Below are positions 24,317 to 35,142 of a DNA stretch of 64,000 nucleotides, one piece after another. The stretch is taken from contig JANUWF010002273.1 of the NCBI GenBank assembly GCA_026120185.1, positions 1,967,001 to 2,031,000 of the forward strand, read 5' to 3'. Both the position numbers and the translations under genes were made by a program. This stretch comes from Voacanga thouarsii (lineage: Eukaryota; Streptophyta; Magnoliopsida; Gentianales; Apocynaceae). Each line of letters starts with the position of its first letter. Position 1 is the stretch's first letter. The notes under the pieces were generated by a model that did no database searches, was not told the origin of the DNA, and worked only from the letters and a program-made list of their open reading frames with translations.

Positions 24317-27173
24317 ATGGAAGATCGTGGTTGGATGTATAGAAGGTGGTTGCCCGGTAAAGGGTTTACTACTGAATTTGAGCAGGGGGTGCAGGGATTT
24401 ATTGCGTTCGCTTCATCGAATTCTAAGTCTGGTAAAATCAGATGTCCTTGTACAAAATGCAAGAACATAAAATTTGACTCTCCAGACCAAGTTGAGATCC
24501 ATTTGTATAGATATGGGTTTGTTAGCCACTACCATCGGTGGATTTGTCACGGTGAACCTTACTATGTAAATCAAAGCATGTCTACCTCAATATCTAGTAC
24601 AGTTCAAGTTGATTCAAGTTCTAGAAATCCGTATTTGGAAATGATCATTGATGCTGCGGGCCCTAATTTTAATTTGGAAAGACTGTCGGATAAGCAAGTT
24701 GAAGAACCTCCTAACATAGAAGCACATAAGTTTTATGATATGCTGGGGGCAGTAGACACTCCCATATGGGAAGGATGTACGAACCACTCGGTGCTTTCGT
24801 TAGTTTCAAGGCTACTAAATGTTAAGTCTGAAAATAACGTATCTGATAAAGTTTTTAACCAAGTTGTGCAGCTTATGAAAGAGGTGGTTCCAAGTAACAA
24901 CAAGATACCTGATGACTTTTATCAAATGAAGAAGTTAGTATCTGGGTTGGGGTTGCCTGTTCAAAAGATAGATGTATGCAGTAATGGATGCATGCTTTAT
25001 TAGAAGGATAATATCAATTTGAAAGAATGCAAATTTTGCAGACATGCTTGGTACGTGCCTAGAAAATGCCGGAAAAAAAGAAGGGTTAGGTTCGAGATCC
25101 CTTTGAAAAAAATGTACTACTTTCTGATTGCACCAAGGCTGCGGAGGTTGTATGCATCTAAAACTACAGTTGAACACATGAGTTGGCATGCAAAGGCTAA
25201 GGTCGAAGATGGAAACATGAGCCATCTGAGAGATGGTGAGGCTTGGCAGCACTTTGACCGGATTCATCTAGATTTTGCAAAGGAAGTTCGGAATGTGAGA
25301 TTTGGACATTGTACTGATGGTTTCTCGCCGTTTGGCATGTTGGGAAAGCAGTATTCATGTTGGCCAGTTATTGTCACTCCTTATAACCTTCCACCGTGGT
25401 TGTGCATGAAAGATCCTGCGATGTTTTTAACAATCACTGTACTGGGACTAAAGAATCTGAAACATAAAATTGATGTTTATCTTCAACCATTAATAGAAGA
25501 ATTGAATCATTTGTGGGCTGAAGGTGTTGCTACATATGATATAGCAAAGAAATAAAATTTCCATATGCGTGCTGCACTAATGTGGATTATTAACGACTTT
25601 CCTGCCTATGGAATGATGAGTGGATGGAGCACAGATGGAAGATTAGCGTGTCCATATTGTATGGAGAGGTCAAAGTCTTTTCATCTATAACATGGTGGTA
25701 AACACTCATGGTTTGATTGCCACCGCCTCTTCTTACCCATGGATCCTTTTGAGAGGTAGTTGTCATTTTCCAAATTATACTACGGTTAGCTGTAGTCATT
25801 GCATAATACTTATTTAGTATCATACTTTGAATTATGTCAGGTTCTTGTTTCGTTTAAAGTTAAACGTGAAAAATAAGGCACGAGTAGAAGGGTTAATTTG
25901 CAATGCTTATCTTGTTGAGGAAACATCTACATTCTTCTCCTATTATTTTGAGGCACATGTGCGGACAAAACATGTATCCATGGCTCGCAATGATGAAGGT
26001 GTAGTCGGCTGAGAAGTAGATGAAGCTTCGTTGTCAATATGCTATATTTATAGGAAGATATTAGGAAAGATTCAAACCCGATTCCTCTCTCATGAAGAAT
26101 ACAAAGTGGTAAGAAATTATATACTACTTAACTGTGAAGAGGTCTAACCATATATCAGGTAAGATGCTTGCCCCTCTGGTTGATATTAGAAATAAGATCC
26201 ATTGCTAATTGTGTCATTTTCTTCTCTACAGTGAGTTCACATCTCGTTTACAATTCTCAATCCCAAACATTTTGGAATTTGATGTACAAAGAAGGATAGA
26301 GAATGAGTTCGCATGATAGTTTATAGATTGTGTATGCTCTTCAAAAATCAGTTAAATTTCTTTACACGCGAACATATGTTGTTAGTTAATGTATGTCCAC
26401 CTGAACATTTTATATGCTTTATAGGTGAATGATCCACAAAACCATGTGTCAAATATATGTTTGAAGAATCTTGCTTGGGGACCTTCGATAAAAGTAAAAA
26501 CATATATTGGATACATTATTAATGGCTATAGATTTCACACCCACGAACACGCCGAAGGAAAGAAAACAGTGAATTCTGGAGTTTGTGTTAAGAGGGGTGA
26601 AAAGGACTCAGTAGTGAGTGATTATTATGGGGTTCTTAAAGAGATTGTTGAAATAGAGGTTCTCGGTAATCCATCACAAAAGTTGTCCTTTTTAAATGTG
26701 ATTGGTTTGATCAAACAACAAATTGCGGTGTTAGAATACATAAGGAGTATAAGATTGTTGATATTAATTGCAAGAGGAGCTATCCAAAATATGATCCGTT
26801 TGTGTTTGCTTAGTAGGCATCTCAGGTGTACTATACCTCATATCCAGGATGCAAAAGACCAAGATCCGATTGGTTAGTTGTGTGTAAAGTAAAAGCTCGA
26901 CATGTGATTGATGCACCTGTGATTGATAAAGCTTACCAAGAAGAGGTGGATATTCACAATGAAATGAGCATTTCCTTAGTTATTGATCTTGGTCCCTTAG
27001 CTCATAGATCTGGCACAAGTGATTTGTTGGATGTTCAAGAAGAATGATTACTTAGGGATACAAATGAACTCGAAGATAAGGATGAAGACGAAGACGAAGG
27101 TAACTGGAATACAGATAGCACGACAGAGATGGAAGAAGAAGAATATATATCAGAGGATGACTCGAGTGATTAA
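24317..27173 (+). pseudogene. CACTA TNP2-type transposase, catalytic part missing
   Basis: The ATG at 24317 gives MEDRGWMYRRWL and a transposase-associated domain (CPCTKCKNIKF, HLYRYGF, then WICHGE). This runs into the Transposase_21 domain: PIWEGCTNHSVLSL, LVSGLGLPVQKIDVCSNGCM, WHAKAKVEDGNMSHLRDGEAW, FGMLGKQYSCWPVIVTPYNL and GWSTDGRLACPYCMERSKS. Stops at 25000, 25553 and 25688 break it. The family's central segment, including the conserved HNLDVMHIEKN block, is not found between about 25755 and 25840. The C-terminal part resumes with a DUF4218-like tail (25839-26012), a DUF4216-like domain (26425-26700) and an acidic end at 27173. Introns are likely around 26160-26230 and 26300-26424. Confidence 0.88.
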
Positions 27174-27329
27174 AGTACATTTATTATACATTTGTGATGT
27201 AAAGTTTAAATAATTCATGATGGTTACTTATATTGTTGATCAATAATCTATGTTAAAATTTCATGTTTTACTAATTTATTGGATGATCAATTATTATACC
27301 ATTTTTTGTCCTTTTTATTAGCTTAAATA

Positions 27330-27590
27330 TAGTTAAGTACGAGTCAATGTTAATTATTTTCTTTTCCACAGGTGTTCTTTGCCTTTCCATAGGTATGCTT
27401 CCTTTTTTTTTTTTTTAAATATAGTTAAGTGTTAGGGGAGAATCTAACTATTTTCTTTTCCACAGGTGTTCTTTGCCTTTCCACAGGTATACTTTTTTTT
27501 TTCTAAAAAAAAAATACAGTTAAGCATGAGTCAATGCTAACTATTTTCAGCTCAACAAGTGTTCTTTGCTTTTCCAAAGGTATATTTTTT
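27330..27590. repeat. Tandem repeat between the two CACTA genes, three units
   Basis: Each unit of about 90-110 bases contains ATAGTTAAG, a TAACTATTTTC-type phrase, CTTTTCCACAGGTGTTCTTT and a long T run. The repeated CCACAGGTGTTC phrase resembles a splice acceptor. Located 3' of the TNP2 gene. Confidence 0.85.
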
Positions 27591-27597
27591 TGTCTAA

Positions 27598-28130
27598 TAT
27601 ATGAACTGGATCCCCGTGAGTGATGGGTGATCATTCCCTGTGAGTGATGGGTGATCACTCCTCCTGGGTAATGGGTGATTACCCTTAAGTTAATTGTTGT
27701 TGTTGACATTGACTTTTTATTATAGATGTCTTCTTTGTTAGGATATAAAACCTGTATAAAAGAACACACATTTCATTATCTGATGGCTTTGATTCATTGA
27801 CAAAGGAAGAATCATGCACTCGCCTTTCAAAATGTTTGGAAAAGGTTACAGACGTATGTGTAAGAATGAAGCCATTTTGAAAAAAAACAAAAATAACAAA
27901 CCTTTTCTTTCTCAAGTTGTATAAATGGCCAAGTTTCTACATATTCCAGTTTATCTATTGGCAGTTAATCTTTTGTTATGGAGAATGTGTTCTTTGATAC
28001 AAGTTTTGTTGTACATGTTCTGTGTGTTTAATGTGTTGATGATACTTGGAATAATGTTTGAATGTGGCATTAATGCCTGGAAAATGACCATTTTATAGGG
28101 GAGACTTTGTCAAAATTTTTATAAATTTGC
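27598..28130 (+). promoter_or_regulatory. Upstream module, copy 2 (before Transposase_24 gene)
   Basis: Repeats the GGATCCCCGTGAGTGATGGG phrase and its tandem variants (27608-27692), and later GGGGAGACTTTGTCAAAATTT (28098-28118). These match the module at 23675-23895 in content and order, with a longer spacer. It ends about 70 bases before the ATG at 28201. Confidence 0.65.
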
Positions 28131-28200
28131 ATTTATAACTTGTTCTACATATATATTACAAATATGTTTGAAATTTAAATAAATTTATTTCAAAATTAGG

Positions 28201-29934
28201 ATGTCTGGCAATAGACGGTCTTCTGGAGGTGCTGGAACAGACCAACATACACATTCTCCTGACACCTCATCACCATCACACGCACGACGCCTCTCCATAC
28301 CACGAACGATTTCTGGTTCACCTTCGCAATCAAGAGGTGCTTCTCCAGCTGACGCTCCTACTTCTGCATCATACCATATAGGATCACAGGCCACAAACGG
28401 CCGACCTATGATTATTCCTCGAGGAGATGGGTGTGTAATTTATAATTATTGATTGATTTCCAATTTAGTATATCTTCTTTAATAATCATATTACTTTCCT
28501 TTATGGTTATACAAATTAGGTTTGCTGGTTCAGATAAATGTGTGAGAGAGATTCAAGGCATATTCAAGAAGCAATTCAATGGTTCGTATGTTACATACTC
28601 ATATATCCCGATACATGTTCGGGACATGTGGTTCGAGGAGTGGGGAGTATGTTTCTTTTACTTTCTTACAAATTTAATCTCATGTATATGTTATTGAAAC
28701 TTATATGCTCAGGTGTCATTTGTTGTATTTGCAAATAAATTTACTTTAAACTGTTAATTTAAACTTTAACGGCGATGATTTACTATATTTGCAGAAGTTA
28801 TTTTGTTGAGCTCCTGAGCATGGTCCCCAGATACGGAGAAATTGGGAAAGGAAGTGTGCAAAAAGGCTTTCCGATACTTTGTCGAAGACCCGAAAGAGCA
28901 CGCCTGCTAATTCGTGTCCAACCTGGATTGATCCAACTAATTGGTCGGAGATGAACAAACATTGGTTGGATCCCAAGTATCAACGAGCCGTGAAGTTTGC
29001 AAAGCAAAATCGGTCTCGTAGCGGTGTCACTCACACAGGAGGTTCCATCTCTTTCATTGAGCACGAGGAACGCATGGTAAATTCAATTTTATTAACTTTT
29101 GTATATTTCATAATTGTCAGAATCATGCACTAACATTCGAAATAATATTCTTTTCTATTAATTTAACTATAGAGGAGACGTAAAGGGGACACATTTAGCT
29201 ATCTAGACATGTTCAAAAAAGTACATATGTTCCAGAACGGGAAAAGACAGGGTCAGTTTGTGGGCGAGCGTCCGCAGAAGATATTGATAAAATTAATTTA
29301 TTCTTACATTACTTATTGTAATAGGTCTTCTTTTAATTTTTATAAACTCACATTATCTTATGAGGAGGCTAATGTCACCAAGGAACGCTACTCTCAAATG
29401 GAGTCTAGCGGGTCCATCGACTTCGTTGCTATGCCAAATGACAAGGCCATTATCATTGAGGCAGCTAGCGGATTCAACAAGGGTCGTGTCTACGGATTGG
29501 GATCAGAGGCTACTCGCATTAAGGAGCAGATGCATGCATCTTATTTATTAGGATCATCTTCATCCACTCCTATTGATGTTGACTAGATAATTGAGACTAG
29601 GGTTCAGCAGAGGATTCAGGAGGTTGAGGATCGATGGAGGCATCGAGAGAGGAGTCGCGAGGATAAGTACAAGCGCCGTGAGGAGAGGATTAAGAGAAAT
29701 TTTGAACATAAAGTTGTGGAAATCACTTCTTGGATGGCAGTTATGTCCGAGAAGATGGGGGTTGCTATGCCACAGTTATCTTCGGTCTTTGAGGACGAGG
29801 ACATGGATGAGGACGAAGACGAATACGATGATTTATTTGTTTCCTCACCTAATCATCACCCCGGTCCTAGTATTGGGTTTGATGGTCCTCCCGCTCCTCC
29901 TTCAACTAGTGCTCCTAATCCTTTAGCTACATAA
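28201..29934 (+). pseudogene. CACTA second gene, Transposase_24 (Ptta/En/Spm) type
   Basis: The predicted exons fit in phase: 28201-28430, 28520-28646, 28795-29076, and from 29173 on, with GT/AG borders for the first three introns. The Ser/Pro-rich N-terminus precedes the domain (SDKCVREIQGIFKKQFNGSY, DMWFEEWG, NRSRSGVTHTGGSISF, FSYLDMFKKVHMF), then EEANVTKERYSQM and a basic/acidic C-terminus ending with PNPLAT. In-frame stops are TGA at 28807 and TAG at 29584. 29275-29360 reads as intron-like sequence left in the open frame. In En/Spm this class of protein binds subterminal repeats; here that is inferred from family. Confidence 0.85.
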
Positions 29935-30109
29935 TTGTATTTTGAACATTATTTGTCTATTGTGATATTTATGTGTATACACATGTTTGGATTATTGTAG
30001 TTTTACTTTATGATTCGGCATGCAATTTATTATTGGTTTCAAAATTTTATTTGTTTTATTAGTTTTACATTATAGATTTAATATTTATGAGAAAAATTTC
30101 TTAAATATT

Positions 30110-31095
30110 TGTCGCAGGTTTTTTAAAATTAATTTTGACAAATATTTGTCACAAGTTGCTACGGATTTGCGACGGATTTTTAATTTTTTTTAAATTGCAA
30201 TTATTCCGTCATTCGTAGCAAGTTGCTACGGATTAGCGACGAATTTTTAATTTTTTTAAATTGCAATTATTCTGTCGCAAATCCGTATCCGTAGCAAGTT
30301 GTTACGGATTTGCGATGGATTTTTTTTATTTTCGTTGTTGTGCTACGGATTTGCGACGGATCCGTAGCAAGTTGCTACAGATTTGCGACGGATTTTATTA
30401 ATTTTTTAAATTGAAATTATTCCGTCGCAAATCCGTAGCAACTTGCTACGGATTTGCGACGGATGTTTTTATTTTTTTGTTGTAATTATTCCGTCGCCAA
30501 TCCGTAGCAAAGTTGCTACAGATTTGCGATGGATTTTTAAATTTTTTTAAATTGTAAGTAATCCATCGCAAATCCATAGCCAGTTGCTACGGATTTGCGA
30601 TGGCATCTTCCACATTTATTTTAATTTCAAAAATTCCCGTTGGAAATCCCTCTTAAGTTGCAAAGGATTTGCGACGGATATTTTTTCGTTTATTTTAAAT
30701 ATGTAATTATGCCGTCGCAAGTCCGTAGCTCTTTGCTAGGGATTTGCGATGGAATTATTTTCCACTGTATATAATCCGTCGCAAATCCGTCGCAATTTGC
30801 TACGGATTTGCAACGGAAATTTTTCCATTTTATTTTTATTCATGAAAATATTCCGTTGCAACTTGCTACGGATTTGCGACGGATTTTTTTCACATTTTAT
30901 TTTATTTTTCAATTATTCCGTCGCAAATCCGTAGCAAAATGTAATTTGGTTGACCAGAGATTTGGCCGTCGCAAATGTGTCGCTATTTGCAACGGATTTA
31001 GTTTTCCATCGTTGTTTGCGACGCTCTTATTTGCGACGGCCGAATCTGTCGCAAATCCGTCGCCACACTTGATTTGCGATGGATTCGGTAGTCGC
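30110..31095 (+). repeat. 3' subterminal repeat array of the CACTA element
   Basis: Repeated palindromic units combine TTGCTACGGATTTGCGACGG with its inverse and AT-rich spacers (AATTTTTTTAAATTG). The GTAGCAA phrase is common here but is not seen in the 5' array. Confidence 0.92.
30421..30463. repeat. Perfect 21-bp-arm palindrome
   Basis: Arms 30421-30441 and 30443-30463 are exact reverse complements around a single C. Each arm contains CCGTCGCAAATCCGTAGC or its complement. It is the most regular of several imperfect palindromes in the 3' array. Confidence 0.95.
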
Positions 31096-31119
31096 AAATA
31101 GAGGTTTTTTTTTGTAGTG

Positions 31120-32113
31120 ATAAAAACATGCATGAATCTCTCTTGGGAACGGGATATTGATTAATATGTATTTTATTGATGGGGTTATTATATATGGAGA
31201 GAGCTTGTTAGACACCGGTAAAATTACTTTGGAGTTGAACACCCTACTTGAACTAGATAGGTTTTGAACCAAAAGTATTTGATGGTAGATCTGAAGCAGG
31301 TAAATCCAAATTATACAATCAGATAAAAGAACAAATGGTTGCAGTTGTCATGAATAACTATGTACTCATTAGAAAAAGTAAGATGAGGATCTGTAATAGC
31401 AGTATGATGACACTGGCATACGTGAGATATCTTCACAGTCTTCAAACATATGGATACTTCTTCTCGGATAGATTTTAGATTTCAAATGTTAACTTTAAGG
31501 GATTAATTGGTTTCAATTTAAAAGTAAGTATTTTTAGCCTTTGTGATGATTATACTTATAGTGTACTAGAGTGTTAGGAAAAAAAATGAATTCTTAGAGT
31601 GGGATGCACTTTGAATGGTTGCAACAGATATCCTAAAAATACTAAAATCTAATTTTCTTGAGCCAATAGGATTCTAATGATGCTTTTTTTAATTAAGGTG
31701 AAGTATTAAAACTACATATAGCTAAAATATCCTAATATAACGAGAGAAGTATAAGTGACAGTATTCATCTGGAAAGTAATGAAGTACCTCGACGACTTGG
31801 AAGGGGAGAGCGCACTTAACTTTTAGAGGGTAGATGGTAATATGAGGAGAAATTCTGCAAAGGCGAAAAAAGATTGTGGCTTTCATGTACAAGTCACTAA
31901 ATCGTGTCGGACTTGGGGACAACTGCACATTTATTAACCAAATCGAACTATGAATAATTAGGATTATCGGGAGCATGTTGATTTGGGCGTGTAATTGGGT
32001 ACCATTGAAATATTTGGTACTTGTGAAGATCACTAGAGTTAAGAGGATTATGATTTTTTATTGCTGAATATTCTGAAGACTAGCGGGGGTGGAATATAAG
32101 CCAAGGTGAAGAT
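31120..32113 (+). other. Internal remainder of the LARD-like element
   Basis: About 1 kb between the CACTA right end and the 3' LTR, without a convincing ORF or polyprotein motif. It ends with GGGGGTGGAATATAAGCC and the polypurine-like GTGAAGAT before the LTR start. Confidence 0.65.
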
Positions 32114-32578
32114 TGTTGGGTATTGTCTTGTATTCCTAATTAGATTAGGATCAAGTGGTTTGCTTGAAAAAACATTCCTACTGCATTTAGAATTAGAAAG
32201 TTACTACTATCCTATGCATATTAGAATTAGGAAGTTACTCATACTACATCCTATATTGATTAGGAATCTTATAACTTTGTACTTATATATAGATGGAGAT
32301 CATAAGTTTTTTAATGTGTCTTTGGTTGTTTTGGTGTATCCAGTGTTATGAGGTGCTTGTATGTAAATTAAGTAAGTGTATGATTGGTACAAGACATGGT
32401 GTATACAAGGGTTTAGGAAAATATCAAGAATTCCTTATATAAATCTTCTTATAATTATTAATAAAGTGTTTCGTGATCTTGCTCATGAATGTTGGCTTGG
32501 TTAAATAAGTCGAATCAAATAAATATTTTGTGTCTTATTTCTATTCCTGTTAACTATCCCGATTTAGATTTCTCAATA
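32114..32578 (+). repeat. 3' LTR of the LARD-like element (465 bp)
   Basis: Begins TGTTGGGTATTG, the better-preserved start of the family. Aligns with 19793-20271 over its length. Confidence 0.82.
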
Positions 32579-33225
32579 ATAAAAATATTGGTTGCTTTCA
32601 ATTATTATTAGTGAATTCAAATTAGGATTTGATTTGAAATTTTAGAACTATAATCTAAAAGATTTTTTTTTTTTTTTTAAGATTTGGGATGATGGCAGAA
32701 GACTTGATACGTTACTTTATATTTTGAATTATTATATAAATATAATGTTTCAAGATTTATAATTGTAACATCTCTATAATAATTTTATAAAAAAAATAAA
32801 AAATCTCTCTTTTTGTTAATAGGTATTAAATCACATTGACTAAATTTTGTAGATTTTTGTGGTTTTTATTTTTTATTTTTAATTCTTATTGTTTTTCACG
32901 ATTAAAAAAAAAATCATGAGAGAACGGACAAAAACTAAACCAAGCCCCTTAAAAATAGAATAACAAACAGATGCTTCGCTAAGAAAGTGTGCCAGAATAA
33001 TATTTGCACTTTAGAGTATCAACCCTAGGCGCCGGCTGCTGGCATTATCTCGGCCAAAATACGTATGTGATCAAAAGGAGGTGGCTGAAATGACTGACCG
33101 GCCGTATTTGGACTATTAGTACATTGAATCATTCGATTCCTTGAGATTTCATGTCTGCATGCAAACGGACATCACGTGTCAGCATGCAAGACAAAGAATA
33201 AGAAGTGTTGGCAGAGGGTTAGAGG
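32579..33225. other. Intergenic, no gene seen
   Basis: AT-rich sequence without supported ORF or repeat structure, apart from short A and T runs. Confidence 0.6.
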
Positions 33226-34106
33226 TGACAATTGTATTGCGATTGTTTTAACGAATCGTGTCAATTTGATATAATTATATATGATAGGCTAATTTAAAAA
33301 TGATTTTATTAATAAACGTATCGTATCGTATTGTATCAATTCATTTATTTTTATATCGTATTCGTATTATAAAATGAATTAATACGAAATGACATAATTA
33401 GACACAAAAATTAAAAAGATAATTATTAAATCTATCAAATCCGAATATTTACTAAACCTACCAATAGGTTCACTCATTACATAAAAATTTTAAAAAAATC
33501 AAATCAAACCATATAAAATTTTAAAAGATTTAATAAAACACCTCATGAAGTCTTAAATAACCATAAAACAACAAATCGTCCAACTAAATATCTAAAAATC
33601 TTAATAAATTCATAAAACTTAATCTTAAAAATCTAAACAAATGTAGTTTTGTAATAAAATAGGATTATTCAAGAAATTATTTTCTTTAACTAAAAGTCGT
33701 TATAATAATAATATTATTATAGACACTAAATAAAAATTAATTAAGAATAGTTCATTTATCATATATCAAGCAAATAGTCACATTAATATCATTTATTTTC
33801 TTAAAAAGTCTCATATAATTAAACAAAATAGACACACAAATAATTCAATTAATTCATATAATAAAATTTAATTCAATTAATTCATGTAAAAAATTACACT
33901 ATCTAATTTTTTATAGTGAAATTTGTAAGGTATTACAAAAAATATTAAACATAAGTATTAAAAAAATAAGTTGAATTTGTTTATAACCCGAATACGTTTA
34001 AAGTTAAACGGGTCGACCCATTTTGACCGAATTCGTAAAACTCCAACTATAACCTATTATAATCATGTTATTTTCATATCGTATTCAATATTACCACCCT
34101 TACTGA
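33226..34106. repeat. Possible TIR element, AT-rich
   Basis: Starts near GGTGACAATTG and ends near AATATTACCACC, weakly inverted. Both ends carry CGTATCGTATTGTATC or CATATCGTATTC-type phrases, with AACGGGTCGACCC near the right side. This resembles a common non-coding plant repeat type. No target duplication could be fixed. Confidence 0.4.
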
Positions 34107-34561
34107 GAATGCATGTGACGGTCACCACGTGTTTTGAAACTCGATAGCTTTCCAAGTCAATATAAAAATCTTGGTGAAAACTGTAAATATTTTAATAGAT
34201 AGTCAAATGATACTATATGGTATTTTATTTACGCATTATTACTTTAAAAAAAAAAAACTCAATCACATTTCATTTTAAATGATTAGCCTAAAAAAATTTT
34301 GTCCAACAACCAAGTTCAACCTCTGAAACTGACTACTCCATTAGCTTGAAAGAATCTATTAAGAGCATAAATAGTAAAAATTAAGGTAGGTAAATGAAAG
34401 TAAATAGACACCCAAGAGACGCATACAATTTTTATGCAAAAAAAAGAAAACCTTTCGAAAACAAAGACCCAAAAAAAAAAAAAAAAAACCCTTGGGTCCA
34501 CTATTAAAAATTTATATTATCACATGAAACTAATATACAACTAAATTTCAACAATAAGCAG

Positions 34562-34718
34562 GTTGCCTTTGGGACATATAGTGCAGTGATAAAGAATAAG
34601 TCTTTAAAGAGCGATACTCTTGTGAGGTCATGAGTTTAATTTCCAACTCTACATTGCATATATTACCTCCTCCCTAGGGCCTCAGGGTAGGGATGGGGCA
34701 TTATCCACAAAAAAAAAG
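34562..34718 (+). repeat. SINE-like element
   Basis: Starts GGTTGCCTTTGGGACATA. Has an A-box-like GTGCAGTGAT and a B-box-like GGTCATGAGTTTAATTTCC 60 bases later, then CTCCCTAGGGCCTCAGGG and a terminal A run at 34709-34718. This order matches tRNA-derived plant SINEs. Target duplication uncertain. Confidence 0.5.
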
Positions 34719-34724
34719 GAACAA

Positions 34725-34990
34725 GTGACATACAGCCTTCAAAGAGTAAGAAATTCAAAAAATATAGTGGAGGCACTCGTGATGAGGCATTATCTAAAAA
34801 AAAAAAAAAACAAGTATGTAAGAAATTCAAAAAATATGGTGGAGGCGTTCGTGATGGAGCATTATTAAAAAAAAAAGAACAATATATGGTGGAGGCACTT
34901 GTGATAAGGCGTTACCAATGGGATATTACCCACAAAAAAAAAAGAAAAAAGAACAAGTGTGTAAGAAATTCAAAAAAGGAGATGAAGGCG
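34725..34990. repeat. Degenerate tandem repeat after the SINE-like copy
   Basis: Four irregular units of about 65-80 bases, each with GTAAGAAATTCAAAAAATAT, GTGGAGGC(A/G)(C/T)TCGTGAT, GGCATTA and an A run. The GGCATTATCCACAAAA end of the SINE-like copy recurs in these units, so the array may have grown from its tail. Confidence 0.8.
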
Positions 34991-34999
34991 TTTATATAC

Positions 35000-35142
35000 G
35001 GGAAATATTGGGTGGACCCGATCCACCGTGGACCAATGCATCAAGTGTTGTACAATATGTAGTGGAAGTTGTATACTTCTAGAAAGGTACAATATATTTA
35101 TGCATTGGTTCACGGTGGATCGAGTCCACCCAAGTATTTCCC
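35000..35142. mobile_element. MULE-type MITE, 143 bp, 9-bp TSD
   Basis: Terminal inverted repeats of about 43 bp start GGGAAATA(T/C)TTGGGTGGA-like and are nearly complementary. The flanks TTTATATAC at 34991-34999 and 35143-35151 are an exact 9-bp direct repeat, the target size of Mutator-like elements. It has no coding capacity. Confidence 0.9.

Larger units (their letters stand above)
20375..31119 (+). mobile_element. CACTA (En/Spm) DNA transposon, 10.7 kb
   Basis: Starts CACTACAAGAAAG and ends with the inverted CTTTTTTTTTGTAGTG-type terminus (TTTGTAGTG at 31111-31119). It is flanked by the 3-bp target duplication ATA on both sides. Both ends carry long arrays of GCGACGGATTT-type subterminal repeats. 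Inside are a TNP2-type transposase gene (24317-27173) and a Transposase_24-type gene (28201-29934), both on the + strand, the usual two-gene layout of plant CACTA elements. Both genes are damaged, so movement would depend on a related source of transposase. Confidence 0.95.
19793..32578 (+). mobile_element. Degraded LTR element (LARD-like) hosting the CACTA transposon
   Basis: Two alignable LTRs (19793-20271 and 32114-32578), a tRNA-Met-like primer site after the first and a copia-style polypurine stretch (GCCAAGGTGAAGAT) before the second define it. Without the CACTA insert its internal region is only about 1.1 kb and has no recognisable gag or pol, so it is non-autonomous. LTR divergence is visibly high. 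No clear target duplication was found (ATATA versus ATAAA at best). Confidence 0.8.

Noticed and set aside
24935..25267. 110-residue ORF on the - strand
   Set aside because: Antisense shadow of the TNP2 sequence, which has clear domain matches on the + strand.
29591..29926. ORF in a second frame with a Leu-rich end
   Set aside because: It is a shifted reading of the last part of the Transposase_24 gene; the frame encoding the EDEDMDEDEDEYDD stretch continues the upstream exons.
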